Shown: positions 1-5,388 of the stretch, in pieces
How the letters are laid out: each line of letters opens with the position of its first letter
How positions within the stretch are numbered: position 1 is the first letter of the stretch
Assembly (NCBI GenBank): GCA_945875195.1
Contig: CAMCJW010000022.1
Span: forward strand, 1-17,653
Reading direction: 5' to 3'
Source of the DNA: Chitinophaga pinensis
GTDB lineage: Bacteria; Bacteroidota; Bacteroidia; UKL13-3
Length of the DNA: 17,653 nucleotides
Program-made: the position numbers and the translations under genes
The notes under the pieces: model-generated
Told to the model about the DNA's origin: nothing
What the model saw: the letters and a program-made list of their open reading frames with translations, nothing else
The model's database searches: none

Positions 1-156
1 AAAGCTGATCCTAAAAAAGATGACACTTTCAAAAAGGAATTAAACTTCTTTATTCCTTCAACCTCTGTGAAAGCTAATATTTCGGTTGCAGTTGTAATCT
101 GGAAAAAAACCGCTACTGGTTGGGTTGTTAGCAATAGCACCAAAGGACATTTATAG
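1..156 (+). CDS. C-terminal end of an unidentified, probably exported protein (partial)
   Basis: An open frame runs from the first base to a TAG at 154-156 and gives the last 51 residues of a protein whose start lies outside the window. The tail is lysine-rich and then shows an alternating hydrophobic stretch (NISVAVVIW) and the ending STKGHL, which looks like the last strands of a beta-sandwich. Endings of this style occur in Omp28-related surface proteins of Bacteroidota, but the resemblance is from memory and weak, so no function is assigned. A strong hairpin terminator begins 21 bp after the stop, so this gene closes its own transcription unit. Confidence 0.7.
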   Translation, partial: KADPKKDDTFKKELNFFIPSTSVKANISVAVVIWKKTATGWVVSNSTKGHL

Positions 157-177
157 TATTTACTAAATTGATACAAT

Positions 178-213
178 AAAAAAAGACCAGCACCAAAGTG
201 CTGGTCTTTTTTT
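178..213 (+). terminator. Strong Rho-independent terminator
   Basis: A perfect inverted repeat has arms 178-193 and 198-213 around the loop CAAA. The core is GACCAGCAC/GTGCTGGTC, extended by seven A-T pairs, and the right arm ends in seven T. It follows the stop of the partial gene by 21 bp and should end that transcript. Because of the A tract on its left side it could also work in the reverse direction. It ends 13 bp before the xerD start codon. Confidence 0.92.
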
Positions 214-220
214 ATGTTTG
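213..220 (+). promoter_or_regulatory. Possible -7 element for xerD, fused to the terminator T-tract
   Basis: TATGTTTG matches the Bacteroidota -7 consensus TAnnTTTG exactly, and its first T is the last T of the terminator. Transcription would start about 6-7 bp downstream, close to the A of the xerD ATG at 227, giving a leaderless or nearly leaderless mRNA. No TTTG-like -33 element is present 19-21 bp upstream, where the hairpin's GC core lies. The call is therefore tentative. Confidence 0.3.
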
Positions 221-226
221 CACCTG

Positions 227-1141
227 ATGTGGAAACCCTATCTCAATGGATTTAAAATATACCTTCAATTGGAGCGCTCCTTATCAGAGAACTCTATTGA
301 GGCTTATCTCCATGATGTAGAAAAATTGATACAATACTTGGCCATTGAAAACATCAATCTTGCACCAGACCAAATTAAGCTCGCTCATTTACGCAAATTT
401 ATTGAATACCTGAACCAATTAGGGTTAGAAGCGAATAGCCAAGCTAGAATCATTTCGGGCATCAAAGCATTTTACAAATACCTACTCATGGAGGACGAAA
501 TCAAACAGAGTCCATCCGAATTATTAGAAGGCCCCAAATTGAGCAGGAAATTGCCAGATGTATTAGAGGTAACAGAGATAGATGCCATGGTGGCTCAAAT
601 AGATTTAACCAAGCCAGAAGGGGTGCGCAACAAAGCCATTGTTGAAACCATGTTTAGCTGCGGCTTGCGGGTAAGCGAAACTACCAACCTCAAAATTTCT
701 AATATCTCATTTGATGAAATGTATGTGAAGGTTACTGGCAAAGGCAATAAAGAAAGATTAGTACCCATAAGTGGCAGTGCTTTAACAATCATAAAACTTT
801 ACCAAGACGCAGTAAGAAATGCGCAAAAGGTAAAACCAGGTTATAATGATATTCTATTCCTGAACCGAAATGGCGGACAACTCAGTAGGGTCATGATTTT
901 TTATATTCTAAAAGACCTTGCGCAGGCGGCAGGAATTACCAAAAATATTAGTCCGCATACCTTGCGTCATTCCTTTGCAACTAGCTTAGTAGAAGCAGGA
1001 GCAGATTTGCGTGCGGTTCAACAAATGCTAGGCCATGAGAGCATCACCACCACCGAAATTTACACCCACTTAGATAGGGAATATTTGCGAGATGTGGTTA
1101 CACAGTTTCACCCGAGGAGTAAAGGGAAAATGAGTAAATGA
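227..1141 (+). CDS. xerD: Site-specific tyrosine recombinase XerD
   Basis: XerD acts with XerC at dif to resolve chromosome dimers at division. The 304-residue product has an N-terminal SAM-like core-binding domain (about residues 1-100) and a C-terminal catalytic domain. From the ATG at 227 the catalytic set falls at R148 (GLRVSE), K172 (GKGNKER), H244 and R247 (PHTLRHSFA), H270 (MLGH) and the nucleophile Y279 (EIYTH). By my count these equal the E. coli XerD positions, which supports this ATG over the in-frame TTG at 218. The ending LDREYLRDVVTQFHPR is XerD-like rather than XerC-like. It stands just behind a terminator and 43 bp ahead of crcB, so it may have its own promoter or head the operon. 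No accessory integrase context is seen, so this is the housekeeping copy. Confidence 0.95.
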   Translation: MWKPYLNGFKIYLQLERSLSENSIEAYLHDVEKLIQYLAIENINLAPDQIKLAHLRKFIEYLNQLGLEANSQARIISGIKAFYKYLLMEDEIKQSPSELLEGPKLSRKLPDVLEVTEIDAMVAQIDLTKPEGVRNKAIVETMFSCGLRVSETTNLKISNISFDEMYVKVTGKGNKERLVPISGSALTIIKLYQDAVRNAQKVKPGYNDILFLNRNGGQLSRVMIFYILKDLAQAAGITKNISPHTLRHSFATSLVEAGADLRAVQQMLGHESITTTEIYTHLDREYLRDVVTQFHPRSKGKMSK

Positions 1142-1184
1142 AAATTATCTACATAAATAGTATGCTATTTTTTAACTTGCAAGC

Positions 1185-1556
1185 ATGAACCAAATTCTAT
1201 GGATAGCAATTGGTGGCGCTTTAGGCGCTGTGCTCCGATACCTAATGGTAATGGGTGTTGCCAATTTATTTCCGTTCGATTTTCCGCTACCTACCTTATT
1301 GGTGAATATCATCGGCTCCTTTGCCATTGGGGCACTATTTGCAGCTTGTAGTGGGGCGAGTAATCTTATGGAAACCATCAAACCATTTGTGATTATTGGG
1401 CTATTAGGAGGCTTTACCACCTTTTCTAGTTATAGTATGGAAAGCATTATCTTGTTTCAAAAAAGCGAAATAGTTAAGGCATTTAGTTATATTATCCTAA
1501 GCAATATTGTTGGCATATCGGCAGCTTGGTTTGGCTTTAAATTGTTTGAGGCATGA
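1185..1556 (+). CDS. crcB: Fluoride ion channel CrcB/Fluc
   Basis: This 123-residue inner-membrane protein has four predicted hydrophobic helices and belongs to the Fluc family, whose antiparallel dimers export fluoride. Family signatures are visible: GGALGAVLRY (residues 10-19), the pore-region Asn in LLVNIIGS (N41), and GGFTTFSSYSME (residues 75-86), the TM3 break carrying the Na+ site and the phenylalanine/threonine pore residues. The length is typical. The stop overlaps the rsgA start by 4 bp (ATGA), indicating coupled translation. No fluoride riboswitch fits in the 43-bp gap upstream. TAACTTGC at 1173-1180 resembles a -7 box but has no good -33 partner. Confidence 0.93.
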   Translation: MNQILWIAIGGALGAVLRYLMVMGVANLFPFDFPLPTLLVNIIGSFAIGALFAACSGASNLMETIKPFVIIGLLGGFTTFSSYSMESIILFQKSEIVKAFSYIILSNIVGISAAWFGFKLFEA

Positions 1557-2473
1557 AAGGAATAGTGATCAAATCAACAGGCAGTTGGTACATGGTGAGA
1601 ACCGAAGATGGCAAAGTACATGCCTGTAGGTTGAAAGGGAAATTCCGTTTAAAAGGTATTAAGCATACAAATCCAGTAACGGTTGGCGACAAAGTTTCTT
1701 TTGAGTTTGAGCCTGAATCGCACAATGGGGTAATAGATGCCATTGATGATAGAAAAAACTATATCATCAGAAAGGCAAATAACCTTTCCAAGCAAACCCA
1801 TATCATCGCGAGCAATTTGGATCAAACCATGCTGATTGTGACCTTGGCATTTCCTAGAACTTCTTTAGGTTTTATTGATAGGTTTATCATTACCTCCGAG
1901 GCCTATCACATTCCTACTATTTTGGTATTTAATAAGTGCGATTTAATGACCGGTGAAATTGAAAGTATATTGGATCATACCATACAATTATACCAAGGAA
2001 TAGGATATAAATGTCTCAAAACCTCTACCGTAAGTGGAGAAGGTATAGAAGAATTGAAAGCTGCATTAAAGGATAAAACATCTTTATTAAGTGGCCACTC
2101 AGGGGTAGGCAAATCAACTTTATTAAATTTTGTTGAACCCACACTCAACATCAAAACCAAAGCCATTTCGAACTATTCATTAAAAGGACAACACACCACC
2201 ACATTTGCAGAAATGCATCCTTTAAGTTTTGGAGGCTATATAATAGACACACCGGGAATTAGGGAGTTTGGATTGGTAGATTTTAAAGATGCTGAGGTGA
2301 GTCATTATTTCAAAGAAATGCAACCCATTATAGGCCAATGTAAATACAACAATTGCAAACATGTAAATGAGCCAGGATGTGCCATTCAACAAGCTGTAAC
2401 GGAAGGTAGAATTAGTGAGGAGCGTTTCAGTAGTTATTTGAGCATTATCAGCAACGAAGATATTTATGAATAG
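1553..2473 (+). CDS. rsgA: Ribosome small subunit-dependent GTPase RsgA (YjeQ/YloQ)
   Basis: RsgA is a circularly permuted GTPase that checks late 30S subunit maturation and releases assembly factors. The 306-residue protein has an N-terminal OB-fold (about 1-75). The GTPase motifs follow in permuted order: G4 NKCD at 127-130, G1 GHSGVGKS at 181-188 and G3 DTPG at 232-235. A C-terminal zinc knuckle is formed by C263, C268, H270 and C276 (C-x4-C-x-H-x5-C). All key residues are present and length is normal. It begins inside the crcB stop codon (ATGA overlap) and ends 12 bp before dtd, so it sits mid-operon. Confidence 0.96.
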   Translation: MKGIVIKSTGSWYMVRTEDGKVHACRLKGKFRLKGIKHTNPVTVGDKVSFEFEPESHNGVIDAIDDRKNYIIRKANNLSKQTHIIASNLDQTMLIVTLAFPRTSLGFIDRFIITSEAYHIPTILVFNKCDLMTGEIESILDHTIQLYQGIGYKCLKTSTVSGEGIEELKAALKDKTSLLSGHSGVGKSTLLNFVEPTLNIKTKAISNYSLKGQHTTTFAEMHPLSFGGYIIDTPGIREFGLVDFKDAEVSHYFKEMQPIIGQCKYNNCKHVNEPGCAIQQAVTEGRISEERFSSYLSIISNEDIYE

Positions 2474-2485
2474 TTGAAATGAATT

Positions 2486-2938
2486 ATGAGGGCACTGATA
2501 CAAAGAACCACAGAAGCATCTGTGAAGGTAAATAACACCATCATTGGCTCCATTGAAAATGGATTGCTCATTTTAGTAGGTATAGAAGATTCAGATAACC
2601 AAGACGATATTGTTTGGCTCAGCAATAAGATTATTAATTTAAGAATATTTGCAGATGAAAATGGGCTGATGAATAAAAGTTTAAAAGACATCAATGGAGA
2701 GATTTTAGTGGTTAGTCAATTTACCTTGCATGCAGATACGAGAAAAGGAAACCGACCATCATACATCAAAGCAGCCAAACCAGAAATTGCCATTCCTATC
2801 TATGAGCTGTTTAAAACTCAATTAGCAGTAGATTTAGAAAAGCCAATTGCCTGTGGTGAATTTGGCGCAGATATGAAGGTAAGTTTAATAAATGATGGTC
2901 CGGTTACCATTTGGATAGACACAAAAAATAAATCATGA
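2486..2938 (+). CDS. dtd: D-aminoacyl-tRNA deacylase
   Basis: DTD hydrolyses D-amino acids, and mischarged glycine, from tRNA in the cytoplasm, proofreading chirality. The 150-residue length is standard. It starts MRALIQR and shows the two active-site motifs SQFTL (77-81) and NDGPVT (136-141), the latter carrying the Gly-cisPro pair that rejects L-amino acids. The ATG at 2486 lies 12 bp after the rsgA stop. The TGA overlaps the next gene's ATG (2935-2938), so translation of the pair is probably coupled. Confidence 0.96.
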   Translation: MRALIQRTTEASVKVNNTIIGSIENGLLILVGIEDSDNQDDIVWLSNKIINLRIFADENGLMNKSLKDINGEILVVSQFTLHADTRKGNRPSYIKAAKPEIAIPIYELFKTQLAVDLEKPIACGEFGADMKVSLINDGPVTIWIDTKNKS

Positions 2939-3264
2939 GCATAACAATTGAACAAGCACAACAGCAAGTCGACGAATGGATCAATACCATTGGTGTTAGG
3001 TACTTTAATGAATTAACCAACACTGCTATTTTGATGGAGGAAGTTGGGGAGGTGGCAAGGATTATGGCCAGAAAATACGGTGAGCAATCTTATAAAAAAT
3101 CAGATGAAAGTGTAGATTTAGGGAACGAAATGGCAGATGTAATGTGGGTACTTATTTGCTTAGCCAATCAAACGGGCGTCAACCTCACAGAGGCATTTGA
3201 GCGTAACTTGGAAAAGAAAACGAAGAGAGATTCTGAGCGTCATAAATCTAATCCGAAGCTCTGA
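2935..3264 (+). CDS. MazG-family nucleotide pyrophosphohydrolase
   Basis: This short (109-residue) all-alpha NTP pyrophosphohydrolase would convert NTP/dNTP to NMP plus pyrophosphate, a nucleotide-pool sanitising role. The Mg-binding pattern EExxE...ExxD is visible as E35, E36 and E39, then E65 and D68 (NEMADVMW). The helical segment after it, LTEAFERNLEKKTKRD, is typical of the single-domain MazG-like (DUF84/RS21-C6-like) proteins found next to dtd in Bacteroidota. It is not the long two-domain E. coli MazG, so no symbol is given. It overlaps dtd by ATGA and is the last gene of the run. No clear T-rich terminator follows; the palindromic block at 3324-3379 could stop transcription from both sides. 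Confidence 0.88.
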   Translation: MSITIEQAQQQVDEWINTIGVRYFNELTNTAILMEEVGEVARIMARKYGEQSYKKSDESVDLGNEMADVMWVLICLANQTGVNLTEAFERNLEKKTKRDSERHKSNPKL

Positions 3265-3323
3265 GAAAATTTTTAAACATGGGGATCTCCAAAGATTTGA
3301 CAGAATTATTGGCTCTTATAATA

Positions 3324-3379
3324 AAATCTATAACTCGCTATAAGTATATAAAAAAGTATAGATTTAGCGAGTTATAAAA
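3324..3379. repeat. 56-bp flanking block A (palindromic), downstream side of the ATPase gene
   Basis: The block begins with the 17-mer AAATCTATAACTCGCTA and ends with the 17-mer TTTAGCGAGTTATAAAA. Both recur, in the same orientation and exactly 56 bp across, at 4864-4919. Inside, TATAACTCGCTA (3329-3340) and its exact reverse complement (3365-3376) are separated by 24 bp. A second overlapping inverted repeat, AAATCTATA/TATAGATTT, runs from 3324 to 3365. The AT-rich middle differs from that of block B. The block ends one base before the stop codon of the ATPase gene. Confidence 0.93.
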
Positions 3380-3380
3380 A

Positions 3381-4808
3381 TTACACAAAAAAGCAATCCA
3401 TGGTAATATTGTTCTGAAGCAATTCATTTGCGTATGCATTATCCTTCACCCCATAGGTAGTTAGCAAACACAGATGTATGGCACTTTTGGTTTTAGTTTC
3501 TGATTTAAAGCAACCTATTTTATTTCTCAAATTGGTGGCATAACTTTTATCAATCGTAAATTCATTGATAGAAAACTTCATTTCACAAATGGTAATCACT
3601 TGGTCTCTTCTATCTATGAGTAAATCGATTTGTGCGCCCTTTACCACATTTCTGCTACGCCAAGTAGCTACATTACTTTGAACGCCATGAATACCCAGAG
3701 CAATTTTAATGGGTAGAATATGTTGCAAAGCCACCATTTCAAAAGCATAACCTGCCCAACTTCTATGCACTGGTGTATCTTGTAAATTTAACCACAAACT
3801 GGCATCTGCATATTTCTTGCTACGTAAAAATTTGAAATAAAAAAGTGTATAAAAATCTACCAATTGATACAGCGTATCTTTGCTTTGCTTGCCATATGGA
3901 ATATACCGCCTAATAAAGCCACTTAGTTCTAGTTCGCTTAAAACCTTGCTAGCTCCTCCCCCATTAGGTATTTTAGAAGCAGCAATAATTTCGTCTCTAG
4001 ATAAACCTTTGGCCTTTTTGCTTAATGCCTCCACCACGGAAATGTGGTTGGCCGATTGTCTAAATAAAGAAGCATATAAATTATCGAACTCCGTATTTAA
4101 CAAACCATCTTCCGAGAAACACAAATCATTGATGGTTTGGGCAGCACTTTTGCCTTTCTTTACCGCATTCATATAAAACGGAATACCACCCATTACCATA
4201 TAATTCTCTAATAGTTGATACCTATTCCACTTAATCCCTTTAGATTGATAATACAAGGCAGTTTCGGCTAATGTAAAAGGCAAAATCTTCATTTTACAAG
4301 TTACCCTATTGTGCAAACCTCCCTTATTATTTATAAGAACATTGAGCATCCAAGAGGCAGCAGAACCACAAACAATCAATAATATATCTTTGCGGGTAGA
4401 TGCCCAGCTGTTCCAGAAATGCTCCAAGGCCTGTATAAAATTAGAACGAGGAGTATCTAACCATGGCAACTCATCTAAAAATACCAACTTCTTTTTATGC
4501 TTGCTCTTCTCCAACAAAAAAATTAATTGCTGAAAGGCCTCAAACCATGTTTGAGGAATTGGAAACTCCTTATTGGTAGTTTGATACCTCACAATAGCCG
4601 TATGAAAATTAAGCAACTGCTGAGATAAATTGGCTTGAGCCAAGCCAGTTAATTGAAAATTAAAATTATTGGTAAATGTTTCTCTAATCAAAAAAGTTTT
4701 ACCAACTCGCCTTCTACCATAAACGGCTACAAATTCGGATTGCTTGGACTTATGCAAACTTCCAAATTGTTCAATTTCCTTTACACGGCCTATAATAGTT
4801 GTTGACAT
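3381..4808 (-). CDS. Archaeal-type P-loop ATPase with PD-(D/E)XK-like C-terminus (DUF234-type), role unknown
   Basis: The 475-residue product starts MSTTIIGR. Walker A is GRRRVGKT (31-38), Walker B is LVFLDE (108-113), and a sensor-like CGSAAS follows. GGIPFYM and a winged-helix-like segment (about 270-320) come next, as in the archaeal-ATPase (PF01637)/DUF234 proteins of the STAND group. The C-terminus has QIDLLID...ICEMK, matching a PD-(D/E)XK nuclease core with D395, E409 and K411. Such genes are patchily spread and multi-copy in Bacteroidota and archaea. The biological role of the family is not established; a DNA-directed or self-mobilising function is inference. It sits alone on the minus strand, convergent with the dtd operon, between two 56-bp palindromic blocks, and its promoter is straddled by a third copy of the same inverted repeat, suggesting autoregulation. 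The reading frame is intact. Confidence 0.85.
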   Translation of the reverse strand: MSTTIIGRVKEIEQFGSLHKSKQSEFVAVYGRRRVGKTFLIRETFTNNFNFQLTGLAQANLSQQLLNFHTAIVRYQTTNKEFPIPQTWFEAFQQLIFLLEKSKHKKKLVFLDELPWLDTPRSNFIQALEHFWNSWASTRKDILLIVCGSAASWMLNVLINNKGGLHNRVTCKMKILPFTLAETALYYQSKGIKWNRYQLLENYMVMGGIPFYMNAVKKGKSAAQTINDLCFSEDGLLNTEFDNLYASLFRQSANHISVVEALSKKAKGLSRDEIIAASKIPNGGGASKVLSELELSGFIRRYIPYGKQSKDTLYQLVDFYTLFYFKFLRSKKYADASLWLNLQDTPVHRSWAGYAFEMVALQHILPIKIALGIHGVQSNVATWRSRNVVKGAQIDLLIDRRDQVITICEMKFSINEFTIDKSYATNLRNKIGCFKSETKTKSAIHLCLLTTYGVKDNAYANELLQNNITMDCFFV

Positions 4809-4814
4809 ACAATA

Positions 4815-4866
4815 TTTATAAATCGCTACAAATATAAATAAAATACAATATTTAGCAATTTATAAA
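4815..4866. repeat. Inverted repeat straddling the ATPase promoter (candidate operator)
   Basis: TTTATAAATCGCTA (4815-4828) and TAGCAATTTATAAA (4853-4866) are reverse complements with one mismatch in 14. The core 12-bp arms (4817-4828 and 4853-4864) are 24 bp apart, the same spacing as in blocks A and B. One arm covers the predicted transcription start and the other covers the predicted -33 box of the minus-strand ATPase gene. A protein bound to both would block transcription. The right arm runs into block B, with 4 bp between core arms (4865-4868). Confidence 0.8.
4829..4859 (-). promoter_or_regulatory. Predicted promoter of the ATPase gene
   Basis: On the minus strand, ATTG (4859-4856) is followed after 19 bp by TATATTTG (4836-4829). 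The latter matches TAnnTTTG exactly and the former differs from TTTG by one base. Transcription should begin around 4823, giving a leader of roughly 15 nt before the ATG at 4808. Confidence 0.65.
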
Positions 4867-4919
4867 TCTATAACTCGCTAAATCTATTAAATTTTAAATA
4901 GTTTTAGCGAGTTATAAAA
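4864..4919. repeat. 56-bp flanking block B (palindromic), upstream side of the ATPase gene
   Basis: It shares both 17-bp ends with block A and has the same total length. Its inverted repeat is longer: TATAACTCGCTAAA (4869-4882) pairs exactly with TTTAGCGAGTTATA (4903-4916), and the 12-bp core arms are 24 bp apart. The middle 22 bp match block A at about 10 positions by hand alignment, little more than expected for AT-rich sequence. The ends therefore appear conserved and the centre not. Confidence 0.93.
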
Positions 4920-5044
4920 TACATTAAGCAAAAAATATTCCTAAGATAGTTCCATTCCTAAATCTTTTTGTTAGAAATACATACGGTGTTTAGGTAAAAA
5001 AGGGATATTGCCTAAGAAAATTTTCGTTGCAGAATAATAGGCAC
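4920..5044. other. AT-rich intergenic spacer, no gene recognised
   Basis: This spacer lies between block B and the 3' end of the SRP RNA gene. No open frame of useful length, tRNA-like fold or promoter pair was seen. The pentamer CCTAA (or TTAGG) recurs near 4941, 4958, 4990 and 5011, but irregularly and without a clear meaning. Confidence 0.5.
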
Positions 5045-5146
5045 AAAAAAGGGCAAGCTTACTGCATCGCACTGCTACAACCTCACGCCCTTGCTCCATT
5101 CCTGACCTGGGGGATTAGAGGGAGCTAGTCGTACAGGGCTCACCCA
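5045..5146 (-). ncRNA. ffs: Signal recognition particle RNA (4.5S-type, small bacterial SRP RNA)
   Basis: The SRP RNA binds Ffh and guides ribosomes making membrane proteins to FtsY. Read on the minus strand, the RNA has terminal arms GGGTGAGC (5145-5138) and GCTTGCCC (5058-5051), forming an 8-bp stem with G-U pairs. Next inward come CTGTA/TGCAG, and then the conserved apex CCAGGTCAGGAATGGAGCA. It aligns with the E. coli 4.5S apex (CAGGTCCGGAAGGAAGCAGC) with GGAA as tetraloop (5102-5099) and the symmetric loop before it. The tetraloop is closed by A-U instead of the usual C-G. Six T directly after the terminal stem (5050-5045) make the stem double as terminator. About 100 nt fits the short bacterial form. 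The 3' end is approximate. Confidence 0.92.
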
Positions 5147-5150
5147 AGCG

Positions 5151-5182
5151 CAAAAGTAGGTTTTTTGACTTTACCATGCAAA
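5151..5182 (-). promoter_or_regulatory. Consensus Bacteroidota promoter of the SRP RNA
   Basis: On the minus strand TTTG (5182-5179), 20 bp of spacer, then TACTTTTG (5158-5151) match the TTTG-N19-21-TAnnTTTG consensus at every fixed position. The predicted start, 5-6 bp downstream, is at the first G of the RNA's terminal stem (5145). Agreement of promoter and RNA end supports both calls. Confidence 0.85.
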
Positions 5183-5192
5183 CAAAAGTTGG

Positions 5193-5378
5193 GTTTTAGC
5201 TTTTGGCCTTTGGCAATTAGCTATTTAGCATCAGGTTATAAGGCTGATAACCCTTGATTACTATGCGTTCTGCTTACTTAATGTTTGCAAATAGCCTTTG
5301 GTAATTATGGCCGATTATGTATCATTGCATTAAATAACTGCCAATTGCTATTGCCTTAAAGCCAATAGCCAAAGGCTA
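5193..5378. repeat. Intergenic stretch with degenerate GCCTTTGG/GCCAAAGG motifs
   Basis: GCCTTTGGC occurs at 5206-5214, GCCTTTGG at 5294-5301, and the reverse GCCAAAGGC at 5368-5376. They are embedded in related AATTAGC/GCCAATAGC text. The last copy forms the small hairpin TAGCC-AAA-GGCTA (5366-5378), 10 bp ahead of the carboxyltransferase ATG. A separate inverted repeat GGTTAT/ATAACC lies at 5234-5252. This looks like a decayed intergenic simple repeat; the function is unknown. Confidence 0.45.
5297..5327 (+). promoter_or_regulatory. Predicted promoter of the carboxyltransferase gene
   Basis: TTTG (5297-5300), 19 bp, then TATCATTG (5320-5327) match the Bacteroidota consensus with one deviation in the -7 box. 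Transcription would start near 5333 and leave a leader of about 55 nt that contains the small hairpin at 5366-5378. Confidence 0.55.
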
Positions 5379-5388
5379 ATAGTAAAAC

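Noticed and set aside
214..216. ATG at 214 just after the terminator
   Set aside because: It is out of frame with xerD and opens no useful reading frame.
218..226. TTG at 218 as the xerD start
   Set aside because: It extends the protein by only three residues. The ATG at 227 gives catalytic residue numbers equal to E. coli XerD.
1142..1184. Fluoride riboswitch ahead of crcB
   Set aside because: Only 43 bp separate the genes, and no pseudoknot-like fold is apparent.
3324..3379. Block A as a plain bidirectional terminator
   Set aside because: The loop is 24 bp, no T-tract follows the stem on either strand, and the same block also occurs upstream of the gene. Stopping transcription may be a side effect only.
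3324..4919. CRISPR array reading of the repeated 56-bp blocks
   Set aside because: There are only two blocks, 1.5 kb apart with a gene between them and no spacer series.
3316..4927. Target-site duplication flanking the 56-bp blocks
   Set aside because: The bases just outside (TTATAATA on the left, TACATTAA on the right) do not match, so no insertion footprint can be claimed.
5045..5146. tmRNA, RNase P RNA or 6S RNA as alternative identity of the minus-strand RNA
   Set aside because: The length of about 100 nt and the apex GGTC-A-GGAA-T-GGAGCA fit SRP RNA. There is no tag reading frame or tRNA-like end, and no large central bubble.
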